Source: Hysterangium stoloniferum (lineage: Eukaryota > Basidiomycota > Agaricomycetes > Hysterangiales > Hysterangiaceae). From it: 64,000 bases of DNA. Position numbers and translations under genes: made by a program. The notes below the pieces were generated by a model. It saw nothing but the letters and a program-made list of their open reading frames with translations. It was not told where the DNA came from and ran no database searches. The stretch lies in NCBI GenBank assembly GCA_015178975.1, contig WHVD01000116.1, forward strand, positions 1 through 64,000, read 5' to 3'. Shown here one piece after another: positions 32,390-43,655 of the stretch (the stretch's first letter is position 1; each line of letters begins with the position of its first letter).

Positions 32390-34921
32390 TGACAATCCAA
32401 ATGCTGCCTGTATGGTAGATAATCAATGCAGTAAATACTGTCCAAAGGATTGATGTGAAGCCACCATTGTCAATGAGGAAGGCTATCCAACATACTCTCA
32501 CCCCAAAAATTGAAGGGTTTATGAAACTCCCAAGTTTACATATGGAAACAGATATGTTGTCCCTTACTCCCCGATAATACTTCTCACTTTTGAATGCCAC
32601 ATCAATGTAGAGTTGACTTTTATACCAATAGGTCAATGAAGTACATACACAAATACTGTTACAAGGGCCCTGATCATACAACTATAGAATTTGGACAGAC
32701 ACCAGATGAAATTCAACAGTACCTTGATGCATGTTATGTCAGTACACATGAGTCTGTCTGGCAGTTAATGTGTAATGAACTCCATACCCAGGTTCCTGCA
32801 GTAATGGCACTGTATGTTCATATCCCTGGGGAAAACACTGTAGTTTTTGATGCTGATCAAGGTCCTCTTGAGGCTTTATAAAGGGCAGAGTGTTCAGGTA
32901 CAACTCTCATGGGTTACTTTGAAGTTAATGCCAAGGGTCTCATTGGCTATAATGGACAGCATGCCCAGGACACATATTATATGGACTTTCCTGAATATTT
33001 CACATTTGTATCCAGGACTAAATCATGGAAGCCACATCAATGTGGCTTTTCCATAGGGTGCATTCATTTTGTCAATATTGCCAGTGGTGAAAGATTCCAC
33101 CTCCATACTTTTCTCACTGTTGTCAAGGGTGCTACCTCATTTGAACAGCTCAGGACATTCCAGGGTGAGGCCTATCCTACATTTGAACAAGCCTGTGTTG
33201 CACATGATTTGCTTGAAGATGATTGCCAGTGGGATATGTGCCTCAGAAAAGCCAGTCATATGCAGTCTGGCTTTCAACTGTGCAGGTTGTTTTCCATCAT
33301 TTTGACTATGTCCTCCCCTGCACAACCCCAAGAGCTCTGGAATGACTTCAAAGTATTTCTTTGTGATGATTTGGAGTTCACACCTCAGCACAACTATTGC
33401 ATTTATGCTCCATCACCAGACAGAGTTTATGTGGTCTTTATGAGTTTGACAAGATTCTGGAGAGTCCCCCTCACACTATCCAACTATGCCAAACTACACA
33501 AATGATTGCAATGAGATTGTTGGTAACCATCTTTTTAATAAGCAGTTGGATTATGATGTTATTACTGAGCATGCCAGTGCCCAAGCAAATATTGAAAAGT
33601 ACAATCCTGAACAATGAGCTGCCTTTGAGACTATCATGAAGGCAGTGGATGAGCAGCAGCAGGGCAAATTGTTTTTTGTAAATGGTCCAGATGTCACTGG
33701 CAAGTCCTTTGTATGGAATACTCTGGCACATGCATGTTGTGCCAAGAGTTACATTGTACTTTGTGTAGTATCCTCTGGAATTGCCTCAATGATTTTCAAG
33801 GGTGGTTGGACTTCTCACAGCATATTTTCAATCCCTGGTCTCTGTGAAAAGGATGCTCTATGTCAAATCAAAAAGGGTTCACAAAAGGCAGAGCTCATGA
33901 AGCAAGTGCAACTGGGGATGAAGTTCCAATGCAGTCATATTTCACATGTGAGGCAGTTGACAGAACGTGGAGGGATTTATTAGACAAGGACGCTCTTCCC
34001 TTTGGAGGGATTCCTATTGGCTGGGGAGGTGACTTCCAGCAGACTTGGCCTATTGTACCATGTGGGTCAAAAGAATAAATCATTGGACAATGTATTCAAA
34101 AATCTGAACTGTGGAAGTATATCAAGGTGCTTTTCTTGAACAAGAATATTTGGGTGGACCAGGGTGGACCAGGGTGATCCACAAAGTCAACAGTTTTCTC
34201 AGTGGCTCATGGATGTAGGCCATGGAAAGGATTTGCCTTTGGATCACACAATGGATATCCCTCCTCATATGATCTGTGGTCCATAAATGTCAGATTTAAT
34301 GACTGAGATATATCCAGATATTGATATGGATAGGGACCAGAGATATTGGCAAGATTGAGAGTTCTTAAACTGGGTAATTCAATGTCCAAGGAATTCAGAG
34401 GTGGATGAGATTAATTCTGAACTTCTGAATAAATTCCCTGGAGAGAGCCATCTGTATCACAGTGCTAATACTGCAGAGGGAGACAGTGAGACAGAGATGT
34501 ATCCTGTGGAGTATTTGAACAGCCTGAATGTTGGTGGAATCCCACCAAGTTGACTTGAGGTGTAGCTAGGAGTACCCTTGATGCTACTCAGGAATATAGA
34601 CCCACAGAGGGGGCTTTTCAATGGGTATGGTTGCGATTGGTGAAAATGAAAAATCATTTGCTTTGAGTGCAGATCCTAACTGGACCATGTACTGGGCAAC
34701 TGGCATTTATTTCATGGATCAAAATAATTACAAATGATGATCAACTGCCATTTAAACTGCATTGGATTTCCAGTGCATTAGCATTTGCAATGACAATTAA
34801 CAAGTCACAGGGGAAGTCTTTGAAAGTGGTAGGAATAGATTTGAGAATGGTGGTGTTTGGACATTGGCAATTGTATGTGGAACTTCTAATTTTGATTGTG
34901 AGAAATGCTTGGAATTGTTGA
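32390..34921 (+). pseudogene. Helitron Rep/helicase relic
   Basis: Plus-strand fragments in several frames keep the order of a Helitron protein. The Rep-distal segment appears first (NEEGYPTYSHP, YGNRYVVPYSPI near 32470-32580, then MKYIHKYCYKGPDHTT), followed by the Helitron helicase-like part (FPEYFTFVSRTKSWK). Next is a PIF1-type helicase with Walker A (GPDVTGKSF, 33636-33983), a Walker B-like region (FGGIPIGWGGDFQQTWPI, near 34000), and the terminal helicase motif (FAMTINKSQGKSL, near 34790). Helitrons move by rolling-circle replication, and this protein nicks and unwinds. The HUH nuclease motif expected upstream is missing, and at least five frame breaks are present. Confidence 0.9.
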
Positions 34922-35073
34922 GAAATACTTAAGAGTTGTGGATGCAGGTGGGTTTGGGGGGAACGAGCTGGAGCCTGTGTCATAATATTTTAAGGGCATA
35001 TAGATAACATACAAGCCAGAACCCTTACTATGCTGTGGGGTGGTCACCTGCATTGACAATTCTTAAGTATTTC
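34922..35073. repeat. Imperfect 29-bp inverted repeat (152-bp fold-back)
   Basis: 34922-34950 and 35045-35073 are complementary at 26 of 29 positions, with GAAATACTTAAGA at the outer ends. It overlaps the 3' end of the Helitron relic and contains the right arm of the 16-bp inverted repeat. Confidence 0.8.
34996..35011 (-). repeat. Right arm of 16-bp perfect inverted repeat
   Basis: GCATATAGATAACATA pairs with 32365-32380. Confidence 0.85.
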
Positions 35074-35183
35074 TGAGACTCATTCTTTCTGAACAGTGAA
35101 TGGAAGGTGAACAGTGAACAGAAAGTGAATGGTGAATGGAACGGGCACTGTTACAAAGGAAGAAAAAGCAATGGTTCCAAAGG

Positions 35184-35921
35184 GAATCAACAGTCACAAA
35201 GGAATCAATGGTCACAAAGGAATCAATGGTCACAAAGGAATCAATGGTCACAAAGTATGAGAGGTATGGCGAAATATGCTCAGGAAATATAGTCTGGATG
35301 AGCTCATACCATATGTCCTTTATTATTTCTACTCTCTCTATTTTATTATACACTTATAATTAGTTCAATGACCTATGTATACGGTACATCAACTCTTGTG
35401 GGCACATACACGCCAGACTTATGTATTCTAGCGCCCGTAGTTAAAGCTCAGACACTTTTTTATCTCACAACCATGACTTACCCAGACACACAGTTAGTGT
35501 CCTGTAAGTCGTGATTGAGGTATCATCTCGACCGTCACAGACGGGCTTCAACTATCTACACAATCATAGTTTCGAACTGTACCAGTCAAAACTCCACTTA
35601 TATCTCCATCTGCATGGACAACATACATGCTACTCTATCATTTGACTCTCATTACTCTTTTCTACACTCGAGCAGTCACTCGGAATTGCAACTAACGGTC
35701 AATTCCCTTTATTCGTTTTAGCTATCTACTCTACCTTAGATAGTTACTTCACTCAGATGTATTGAACTAAATAGTCAATACTTGTTCAGCATGTATTGAA
35801 CTTAGACAGTCAATACAACTACATGTTGTACCTAAACAGTCGAGATTCTTCATATATAGAATGGTTAGAACTTCCACCACTCTTCACACAAAGGAATCAA
35901 TGGTCACAAAGGAATCAACAG
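35184..35921. repeat. 18-bp minisatellite split by a solo LTR
   Basis: Four units of GAATCA(AC/TG)..GTCACAAAG occupy 35184-35255, and the array resumes at 35889 (CAAAG, then a full unit at 35894-35911 and part of the next). The sequence between is a solo LTR. Confidence 0.88.
35256..35888. repeat. Solo LTR inside the 18-bp minisatellite
   Basis: About 630 bp starting near TATGAGAGG and ending CTCTTCACA, flanked by CAAAG on both sides. Because CAAAG is also part of the minisatellite unit, it is weak evidence for a target duplication. Unlike its surroundings it contains many CpGs, and it has a near-duplicate TGTATTGAACT...AGTCAATAC segment at about 35758-35810. The exact ends are uncertain by a few bases. 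Confidence 0.7.
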
Positions 35922-36057
35922 TGTTATGGGATGTGCCATGCGGGCTTAGTGGGATATCCTGTGGGCCTTCCAGTAGGACTTGGCTTCAGTAAACAATTGT
36001 TGCAAAAAGATGAACGGTTACAAAAGGAAAAATGGCTATAAATGGAATAATGGTTAC

Positions 36058-36782
36058 TGGTACGACCAGAATTCCTGCTGGACTCCAGGCACTATGCTAT
36101 GCGCACCCGCACCCTTCATGCCCACTTCACACACCAGTCATCGGCTTACTGGAATACCCACCCAGACCCCACACATATCATCCTGTCTATCTCCAACCCT
36201 GTCCCACATACCAGTCACCAGACTCTGCCCGGAAAACCCATTCACGCTCTAACTGAGCCCATTCCCATTATGGTCTAATGACCTGTCATGTTTCCAGGCT
36301 CCGCTCCATTCCATTCCATTCCTAACACTAAGACCAAGTCTGGTGTTTAACTATCTCATTTCATGATTACCAGTTTAGATTTCAATATTACTGGATTGAG
36401 TATGTTATACATTCCACAGTCTATATAGTCTGGCAGATGTTGTACATACAATCCAGTCAGAAAATCAGCTTAGTTTTCCCCTAGTAACCTTAGCTTATCT
36501 TCTGCCTTCAACTCCTCTTCGAACACACACCACTATTCTCTTCATCAGGGCCCATGGGCTCTGACCTATTTGCTAAACTCCTCTTTGTCACACCACTCCT
36601 ATCCTCCTCATCAGGGCCTGCGGGCTCCAACCTACTCAACCTATCTATCACCTTACCCCCGACTCATCTCCACCCGACCCTCATCCTCCACAGGTTTCCT
36701 GCAGTTGACTCCTGATCTCTCAACCTACCTCTCGACCCCTGGACTCCCCAGAACCCTCAAATAAGCTCTGTGCACACCAACA
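36058..36782 (+). repeat. LTR-B copy 2
   Basis: Starts TGGTACGACCAGAATTCC and ends CACACCAACA. It shares with copy 1 the CTATATAGTCTGGCAGATG and TTGTACATACAATCCAGTCA blocks and GGGCCCATGGGCTC. At 725 bp it is longer than copy 1, mainly from an extra segment near its 5' end that is also present in the fragments at 44890-45225 and 45751-46048. No clean target duplication. Confidence 0.85.
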
Positions 36783-36789
36783 GGGAAAA

Positions 36790-37200
36790 ATGAAATGAGT
36801 CCAACATATACATGGGGGCCCATGGATTGTGGCTAGAGAGAGGATAGTGGTCAGGGTTTGAGTTGGTAAGCTGTGTGAAAGTCAGTAACAATCTCTGTGG
36901 CATTACCAAGTTCCACAGCCAAAATCCATGACATCTCTTTGTCTGTGCCCTTGTAACCTGCCTACTTGACCAAGTAAAGCAGTTTACAAGTGTGTCAATG
37001 GTTATCTATTTTTCAGTCTAAAATTTGTGAGATTTCAAACTCGGGTTCTCCATCAATAATGACCAGAGGGGGCAGAGATTGCATGTGGTCTGGGATAGTG
37101 TTAGCAGTACATGGTTCTATCATAGAGACATGAAATACTGGGTGTATGTAAAGGGACAAGTCATTCACACTTTATTTTCCACAGATTAGTACCCCCCAGA
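36790..37200 (-). pseudogene. Gypsy integrase C-terminus with chromodomain, relic
   Basis: On the minus strand: HPVFHVSMIEP, then PPLVIIDGEPEFEISQILD, then YLVK, AGYKGTDKEMSWILAVELG and FHTAYQLKPDHYPLS. This is a chromodomain tail of a Ty3/gypsy chromovirus with stops and one frame change. It may belong to the minus-strand gypsy relic at 40418-43455, separated from it by the plus-strand gypsy piece. It abuts LTR-B copy 2, whose orientation is opposite to what a 3' LTR of this element would need. Confidence 0.75.
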
Positions 37201-37204
37201 TTAT

Positions 37205-37590
37205 GCTCTATTGTCTATTCCATTTTATTACCTCCCAATTACAGGACACCTTATTCTTTATAGGATACATTGAACTGATGTATGAGGGTGCTTAAGGCGT
37301 GGGAAAATATGCTGCATACTGTAAAGCTGACGTGTCACACCTAGTAGAGTTTCCTTAGACTTTTCTCTTTGGATTTCCTCTACTAGGTGAGTAGATAGTT
37401 GTCTTGTATTTAGTTACTTATATATATCTTTGGATTTCCTCTACTAGTGTGATACCCACTATTAGTGTTGCCCTTACAGTAGAAAAGTCTCATAGTCGTC
37501 TAGGACCGGCTGCGATTGCTACTACGAGTAAAAGACGTAGTAAACTCGCGACCCCTCCTTATATTCCGCGCATCACCCCACCTCGTGTTT
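37205..37590. other. Spacer upstream of gypsy gag; possible 5' UTR
   Basis: CTTTGGATTTCCTCTACTAG occurs twice, near 37370 and 37428. The boundaries of any 5' LTR for the downstream element could not be fixed. Confidence 0.4.
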
Positions 37591-37594
37591 TGGG

Positions 37595-38362
37595 ATGTCT
37601 CTGCCTCCAGAGCTCGAGCAGTGCCTGCAAGGCATGGAACAGAACACTCAGGATAGTGTCAAAGCTCTTACAGATCTCATTACGCAACTCCAACTCACCA
37701 TTAGCAATCTCACAAATTCCACACTCCCCACTTCATCAACCACACCCTCTACTCATCCTTTAAACCCAGTCGCCGCATCCACCCCATCTCTCACAATGTC
37801 AGTCCAAATGACACGTCATCCGAAAGGTTTGAAACTGGGTGACTTCGACGGCAATAGAGACCATGGCCACAATTTTCTACATTCTTGCTACACCTATATG
37901 ATGCTGTGCCCTGAAGACTTCCCAGATGACAACACGTGTATCCTTTGGGTCTTGACTTTCATGAAAACTGGCCGAGCCACAACTTGGGCAAGCGAGGTGA
38001 TCCTGAGGCACCATGCTAAAGGAGTTATGTTCACGGACTGGGGCAATTTTCAGACTCAATTTGAAGTGGAGTTCTACCTGCAATTTGAACAAGAGGCCAC
38101 CGCCAGTCGACTCAGCTCTATGGCGTATTTTCAAGGTACCCGGCATATCGACCTCTACATCAATGAGTTCCAAGAAACAGCCTGCAAGGCAGAGTACACC
38201 GGCACCCCCGTGGTCATGGCATTCAGAGCAGGTCTAAACCGCGGCGTCGAACGACAAGTCGTGACCATGACAGTTGGTCGCCCAGGCAACAGCAACCTCA
38301 ACAGCTGGTTTGAGACTGTGCACATCACAGCACAAGCCCAGACAGCCAGCAACACTTTCTAG
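37595..38362 (+). CDS. Gypsy gag, capsid region
   Basis: Two hundred fifty-five residues from ATG 37595: a short coiled-coil-like leader (LEQCLQGMEQNTQDSVKAL), a Ser/Thr/Pro linker, then the retrotransposon gag fold (LKLGDFDGNRDHGHNFL, WALTFM-type helix WVLTFMKTGRATTWASE, and EFYLQFEQEATASRLS). It ends at a stop before the zinc knuckle, which lies in the next frame, so a frameshift or stop mutation separates capsid from nucleocapsid. CpG is common here, unlike in the downstream pol. Confidence 0.85.
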   Translation: MSLPPELEQCLQGMEQNTQDSVKALTDLITQLQLTISNLTNSTLPTSSTTPSTHPLNPVAASTPSLTMSVQMTRHPKGLKLGDFDGNRDHGHNFLHSCYTYMMLCPEDFPDDNTCILWVLTFMKTGRATTWASEVILRHHAKGVMFTDWGNFQTQFEVEFYLQFEQEATASRLSSMAYFQGTRHIDLYINEFQETACKAEYTGTPVVMAFRAGLNRGVERQVVTMTVGRPGNSNLNSWFETVHITAQAQTASNTF

Positions 38363-38395
38363 CAGTCACTCCAGCATCAAAACGTACCCTCAATA

Positions 38396-38809
38396 ACACC
38401 GGTTGTTTCGTCGACAACCGGGTCACATTCGCACTCGATCCCCACACCCCCTCGCATCAACTACGCACCGCCGCCAGGGCCGCCCCCTGGACTTCCCTTC
38501 CAGACTCTGTCAATGCAGCGGGGGTCCACAATCGGAACCGTGCCTATGGAAGTGGACCGGGCACATCGTACACAGCAACGCCTCCCTCTCAATACCTGTC
38601 GTAAGTGTGGACAGGTGGGTCATTGGGCATGTGATTGTCCAGAGATAAGGGAAATCCTCCATTTCCTAGCAGAAGACCCAGACGACCTGTCAGCATTCAC
38701 TAAAGATATATTGGCACTAGAGGATGCAGGCCAGATTTCCAATATGGACAAGGAGTCACCCCCACTGGGACAGTCGATGGAACAGGGGTTTCCCCCCAGC
38801 AACGAGTGA
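38396..38809 (+). CDS. Gypsy gag nucleocapsid with CCHC zinc knuckle
   Basis: A Pro-rich linker precedes CRKCGQVGHWACDC (C-x2-C-x4-H-x4-C) near 38600-38640, followed by an acidic tail (DPDDLSAFTKDILALED) and a stop at 38809. It is in a different frame from the capsid ORF and overlaps the protease-RT ORF by four bases (the ATG at 38806 overlapping TGA). Confidence 0.8.
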   Translation, partial: TPVVSSTTGSHSHSIPTPPRINYAPPPGPPPGLPFQTLSMQRGSTIGTVPMEVDRAHRTQQRLPLNTCRKCGQVGHWACDCPEIREILHFLAEDPDDLSAFTKDILALEDAGQISNMDKESPPLGQSMEQGFPPSNE

Positions 38810-40415
38810 AGGATGTGCCCTCGTTGCTTATTCATGACCAACTTCACAGTGTAACAATAGATAAGATAGAGCACCAATACACTCCTTCTACTCATGCTGA
38901 ACATGTGAAACCAATAGTCACATCTAATCTCCCAAAACCCTACACCCGTCTCCCAAAGTGGGAGCGGAGGTTGCCATCCACCTACATCATATGTTCAACC
39001 CCCTCAACCAATTCCTTGTCCTTGTCGATTCAGATTCAGGCAACAGACACTGCTGAGATCCACGCCCTGAGCACTCTTTTAGATTGTGGTGCTACAGGAC
39101 TATTCATTGACAGGGACTTTGTTAAAAAGAAGCGCCTCACCACTCATTCCCTCACTCGTCCAATTCCCGTCCTCAATGTTAATGGCACTCACAATGAGGC
39201 AGGTGCTATCATGGAAGTTGTTGACCTCATCCTGCATTATAAAGATCATTATGAGCATGCTGTCTTTGCAGTCATGAGTTTGGGTTGCCACAAGATGCTT
39301 CTTGGATTCACCTGGCTGCAACAGCACAACCCAGAGGTGGATTGGTCAACAGGCAAGGTCACCATGAGTCGATGCCCATCCCAATGCCGGACTTGCCAAC
39401 AAGAGTTAAAGGAAGAGCATCGGGCAGCTGAAAAGCTTCGGTTTTGTCATACCAGGCTGTTACTGATGCCCACCACTGCTATGGAAGATGATTCAATAAT
39501 GGAGGGAGAGGTAGAAGAAGATACTGAGGAAGATACTGATCTTCGGGAGGATGGAGACTGTATTTGGGTGGCCTCACTTCCCCCAGAAGAAGAGTTTATT
39601 CGTGCAAGTACCACCACCTCTCAGCATCTTGCAGAGGCATTTCATCATAATTCCCAACCAACGACTTCAGGTAAGGGATCAGTACAAGATCAAATTCCTG
39701 TATACCTGCATGAATATGTGGATATCTTTTCCAAGGCCTCCTTTGACAGGCTCCCTGATCAGAAATCCTGGGACCATGCCATTGAACTGGTACCAGATGC
39801 CAAACCTTCGTCTTGCAAGGTGTACCCTTTAGCTCCAAATAAACAGACAGAGCTTGATGCCTTCCTTCAAGAGAACCTATCCACAGGCCGTATCCGACCC
39901 TCAAAGTCACCCATGGCTTCCCCAGTTTTCTTTATTAAGAAAAAGGATGGGTCCCTTCATTTAGTATAGGACTATCGTGTTCTCAATGCTTCACTATCAA
40001 AAACCGATACCCCCTTCCTTTGATCTCTGACCTTATCAATCAACGACGTGGAGCTTGCTATTTCACCAAATTAGATGTACGATGGGGCTATAACAATGTA
40101 AGGATCAAGAAAGGGGATGAATGGAAAGCAGCCTTTCACACCAACCGGGGATTGTTTGAACCCCTTGTTATGTTTTTTGGACTCACCAATAGCCCCTCCA
40201 CCTTCCAGACAATGATGAATGACATTTTCCATGACCTCATCATGGAGGGTGTAGTGGTCATTTATCTGGATGACATTTTGATATTCACCAAAACACTGCA
40301 AGAGCACTACCATGTGTCACATCTAGTCATGCAATGGCTATGCAGCATAAACTCTATCTCAGGCCAGAGAAGTGTGAATTTGAGAAGACCAAGATTGAGT
40401 ATTTGGGACTCATGA
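38806..40415 (+). pseudogene. Gypsy protease and reverse transcriptase, interrupted
   Basis: The 387-codon frame 38806-39969 has the protease at LLDCGATGLFIDRDF (a DCGA form of the DSGA motif), a Cys-rich linker, and RT start (LSTGRIRPSKSPMASPVFF, KKKDGS). A stop at 39967 sits where DYRVLN-type sequence should continue in frame. After a frameshift, 40020-40415 carries RT with [15 protein letters not shown] (first Asp), [18 protein letters not shown] and YLDDILIF (active-site pair). The frame ends at the rearrangement breakpoint. Not functional. Confidence 0.88.
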
Positions 40416-40417
40416 GT
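40408..40417. other. 10-bp palindrome at the junction of two opposed gypsy relics
   Basis: ACTCATGAGT is its own reverse complement. Plus-strand RT homology ends on its left and minus-strand RNase H homology starts on its right. Confidence 0.8.
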
Positions 40418-43400
40418 GTCGCCAATGTTTGAAAGCTTCAAAGATTGCCAAAAGTTCCTTATCATGAACTTCATAGTTGAGTTCGGAGACTGAAAGTGTC
40501 ACAATCTTGAATGGAAAGAATCACAGCAATTGCATAGTTGGAAGCATCAGTTTCCACAATAATTGGAATACCAGGTTTCCAATGAGAAAGAATTGGAGTG
40601 GAAGTGAAAGCATTTTTTAAAGTCTGGAAAGTGGAATGGCATTTGTCGTCAAAAACCCATGGTTGAGATTTATGGGTAAGGCAAGTGAGCAGTATTGTAA
40701 TATCCGAGTAGTTTTAAATAAAATGACAGTAGAAGTTTGCAAAATCTAAAAATGACTGGATGTCTTTGACTTTCTGTGATTCAAGCCAGTCACAGACAAC
40801 TTGAACTTTTAGTTTTGTCCATATGGAAACCATTGGGTCCGATAATGAAACCTAAATATTCAATAGATTCCATGTCAAAATAGTATTTTTTACCATTGGC
40901 AAAAAGACCATTCTTTTGGAGCCTTCAGAAAACTTTGTGGACCTACTTACTTGCCATGAAGAGCGGGATCCTTGGAAAATACCAAAATGTCATCCAAATA
41001 GACTATAACACATATGTCAAGCATGTTGGAAAATATATCATTAACAAAACATTGAAAAGCAGAAGGGGCATTGGTAAGGCTGACTGGCCTAACCAACCAT
41101 TCAAAGGATCCATAGTGAGTTTAAAAAGCAGTTTTCCATTCATTGCCCTTGGCAATTCAGATGAAATGATAGGCATGTTTAAGGTCTATTTTGGTGTAAA
41201 TCTGAGCTTTCCGTGGGGCATCGAGTAAGTCAGTAATGAGCAGAAGTAAATACTTATCTTTCCATGTGATGGAATTTAAACCTTGGAAATTGACACAGAG
41301 TCAAAGGGAACCATCCTTTTTCTTGAGAAAAAGGATGGGCACTCCATACAGAGACTTTGAGGGAGAGATAAAACCTATCGACAGATGTTCATCCAAGAAC
41401 TCCCAAATAGATGAAAGTTCCAATTGGGACAATGGGTAAATAGGTCCTAATGGAAGGTTTGAACTAGGCTCATAAGGCCTATGTGGTGCAAGCTGGTCAG
41501 CTTTTTGCTTACTGAAAATGTCTGTGAAATCATGGGATTTTTCAGAAACTCCTTCCAGGTCGGCTTGTAGCTCAGATAATTCTGGAGTTGCAAAATGTCC
41601 AGATGCTTCAGCAACTTTTAAGCTGATTGAAAAACACTAATCCATCCAGTTTACTCACCCTAACAAATGCCAAAGTGTTGATGAGAGAGATTTTTGGAGG
41701 TTTGGAGGTTTTGGTATAAGCCAGAGATGCCGTAGAGGCTGAAAAGGCTCTGGCCAGATTAGACACTGCAGGAGAAATGGAAGTGTTGGGAATCTGGAAA
41801 TTAATACTGCCCAATACCCAGTCAATCAACAGATTATATTAGGTGAGCCAGTTGTATCCAAGAATGACCGAACAGCTAGAGTCCAACTGTGTTAAGAAAA
41901 AAGTAACCATCTGGGATGTTCTACACAGGAACCAGATAGACATGTAACAGGCTTGAGTAATTGCCATATTGCTAGTGCCATCAAACAGACAGAAGGAAAT
42001 TGCAGAAAAGAATGGAGTTTCAGATCATGTTTCATGGCAAAAGTGGTATCTATAAAACAGTGTGCAGAACTGGAATCTATCAGTGCTCAGAAGTATTTTT
42101 GCAAATGCAGGAGTATTTGGTCACATGCATGGATGTATTTTGTGACACCATGGGAATATTTATTGCATGCAGGGTAGTATTTCCCATACCCCTCAATTCT
42201 TAATGAGGCTTATTATGTCAACACAGAAGCAAATCCAGAGGGGTGCTTATGCTTTTTTTGACTCCATGGTGAGTTTTTCCTTGGACATTGTAGTTGTGGT
42301 GGAAGTTGCCACACAAGCCTTGGAAGAGTTAGACTTAATGGTGCAATCAGAAACCTTGTGTCTGCCTTTTCCACAAAAAAGACAGAGGTCATTATCCATG
42401 CACCATTGTTTCTCCTTCTGGGTGAGTCTACCATCAGAACCCAACAAGTGGGAAATGTCAAGTTTATCGGAAGTTGACTGTTTTTCCTTATTGGATCTCT
42501 TGTCTTTCTTCCAATCGGAATTCGATTTGTCAGTATTAGTGCTAGTGTTGCCAATATTGCCTGAGTTATTTCTGGAAGACTTTCTAGTTGACACTTTGTT
42601 GCCTTGAGAATGTTCCATCTGATTCTCTCAAGAAACCTCAGCTTTTCGTTCCCAATAGTGGGCATTGGATGTCTGAGCTTTAATCTGCATGAGTTGGAGA
42701 GTTTTCGGCTTTCAATCTTTGCAGATCTCATCTTTAAGGCATGATGGAAGTCCCATATAGAAATGGTGCCTGAGGGTGGAATCATCCCAACCACAACATG
42801 CAGCGAGGGTATTGAATTTGACAAGATAATTGGAAACCTGTTGATTGGTCCTTCATCTGAAGTGTCATTAATTCATTTTCCACTTCGCTGGATTGGTTGT
42901 AAGGTCTGAAATTAGTTTCCAGTTCTTCCACAAATGCATCCTAGCTGTTGAGCCATACAGGTGTCTCGTCGGATATTCTGGATAGTCTGGGTTCGAACCA
43001 ATCCTGAATGGTATCCTTAAGAGTGCAAAATTGACTTTTCAACTGTCGGATTTAAATGCAGCAGGTTGATCATGGAAACTGAAATGGCATTGGAGAAGGA
43101 AATTCTTCAATTTTTTCCGATCTTTGCTGGTAAATGGTTCAGGTTCTTTAACTCCAGTGTGGGATGATTCTTTGCTTTCCTCAGTGGATTTCAAATAGTC
43201 AGCAAATTTCACAATAGAGTTAACAAACATCATTTCAGTCAGTTCATTGGAAGATTTCTTTTTTGATTTGTCTGGCTGTTCTTCTACTTCATTGTTGGAA
43301 ATGTTGGGAGCATTGGGATCCTTTGCTACCTCGGTAACTTCTTTGACAGAAGCTGATGCTGTTGGCTGAATTGGGGTTTTGGATTGGGTGGTATAAAGTT

Positions 43401-43455
43401 GCAATGGGGATTGAAGTTGAGATGGTCCTTCAGCAGCTTTGCATTTGGGACCCAT
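40418..43455 (-). pseudogene. Third Ty3/gypsy element relic (gag to RNase H)
   Basis: From right to left on the minus strand: gag start MGPKCKAAEGPSQ at 43455 with an acidic/basic linker, gag body, a zinc knuckle CLFCGKGRHKVSDC near 42370, a protease-region remnant (ILGYNWL near 41855), RT ([38 protein letters not shown] near 40960-41350), and RNase H (VETDASNYAIAVILS, YEVHDKELLAIFEAFKHW). It ends after FKHWRHS at the breakpoint. Many stops and frame changes. Its gag and RT differ clearly from the plus-strand element at 37595, so they are separate families. Confidence 0.87.
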
Positions 43456-43655
43456 GATGAGTGAGTCACAGAGTTGAGATCTGATATACTGTGAAGTCCC
43501 ATGTCAGAACCTATTCCAGAACTATCGGAAAGTCACTGGGAACTTGGAAACTATTGGATAGGGTCAGGATGTTGGCTTCAGCTTATGTGCTGCACCTCTA
43601 CACAAAATGCTCGGGAGTCCTTAATTTCAAAGATGGGACTTATGCTGGAAGATAT

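Larger units (their letters stand above)
37595..40415 (+). mobile_element. 5' part of a second Ty3/gypsy element (gag, protease, RT)
   Basis: Gag, zinc knuckle, protease and RT follow in the gypsy order on the plus strand. RT stops abruptly at 40415 just after the [16 protein letters not shown] segment, where a different gypsy relic starts on the opposite strand. No RNase H or integrase belongs to it here. It is much less decayed in gag than in RT. Confidence 0.88.
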
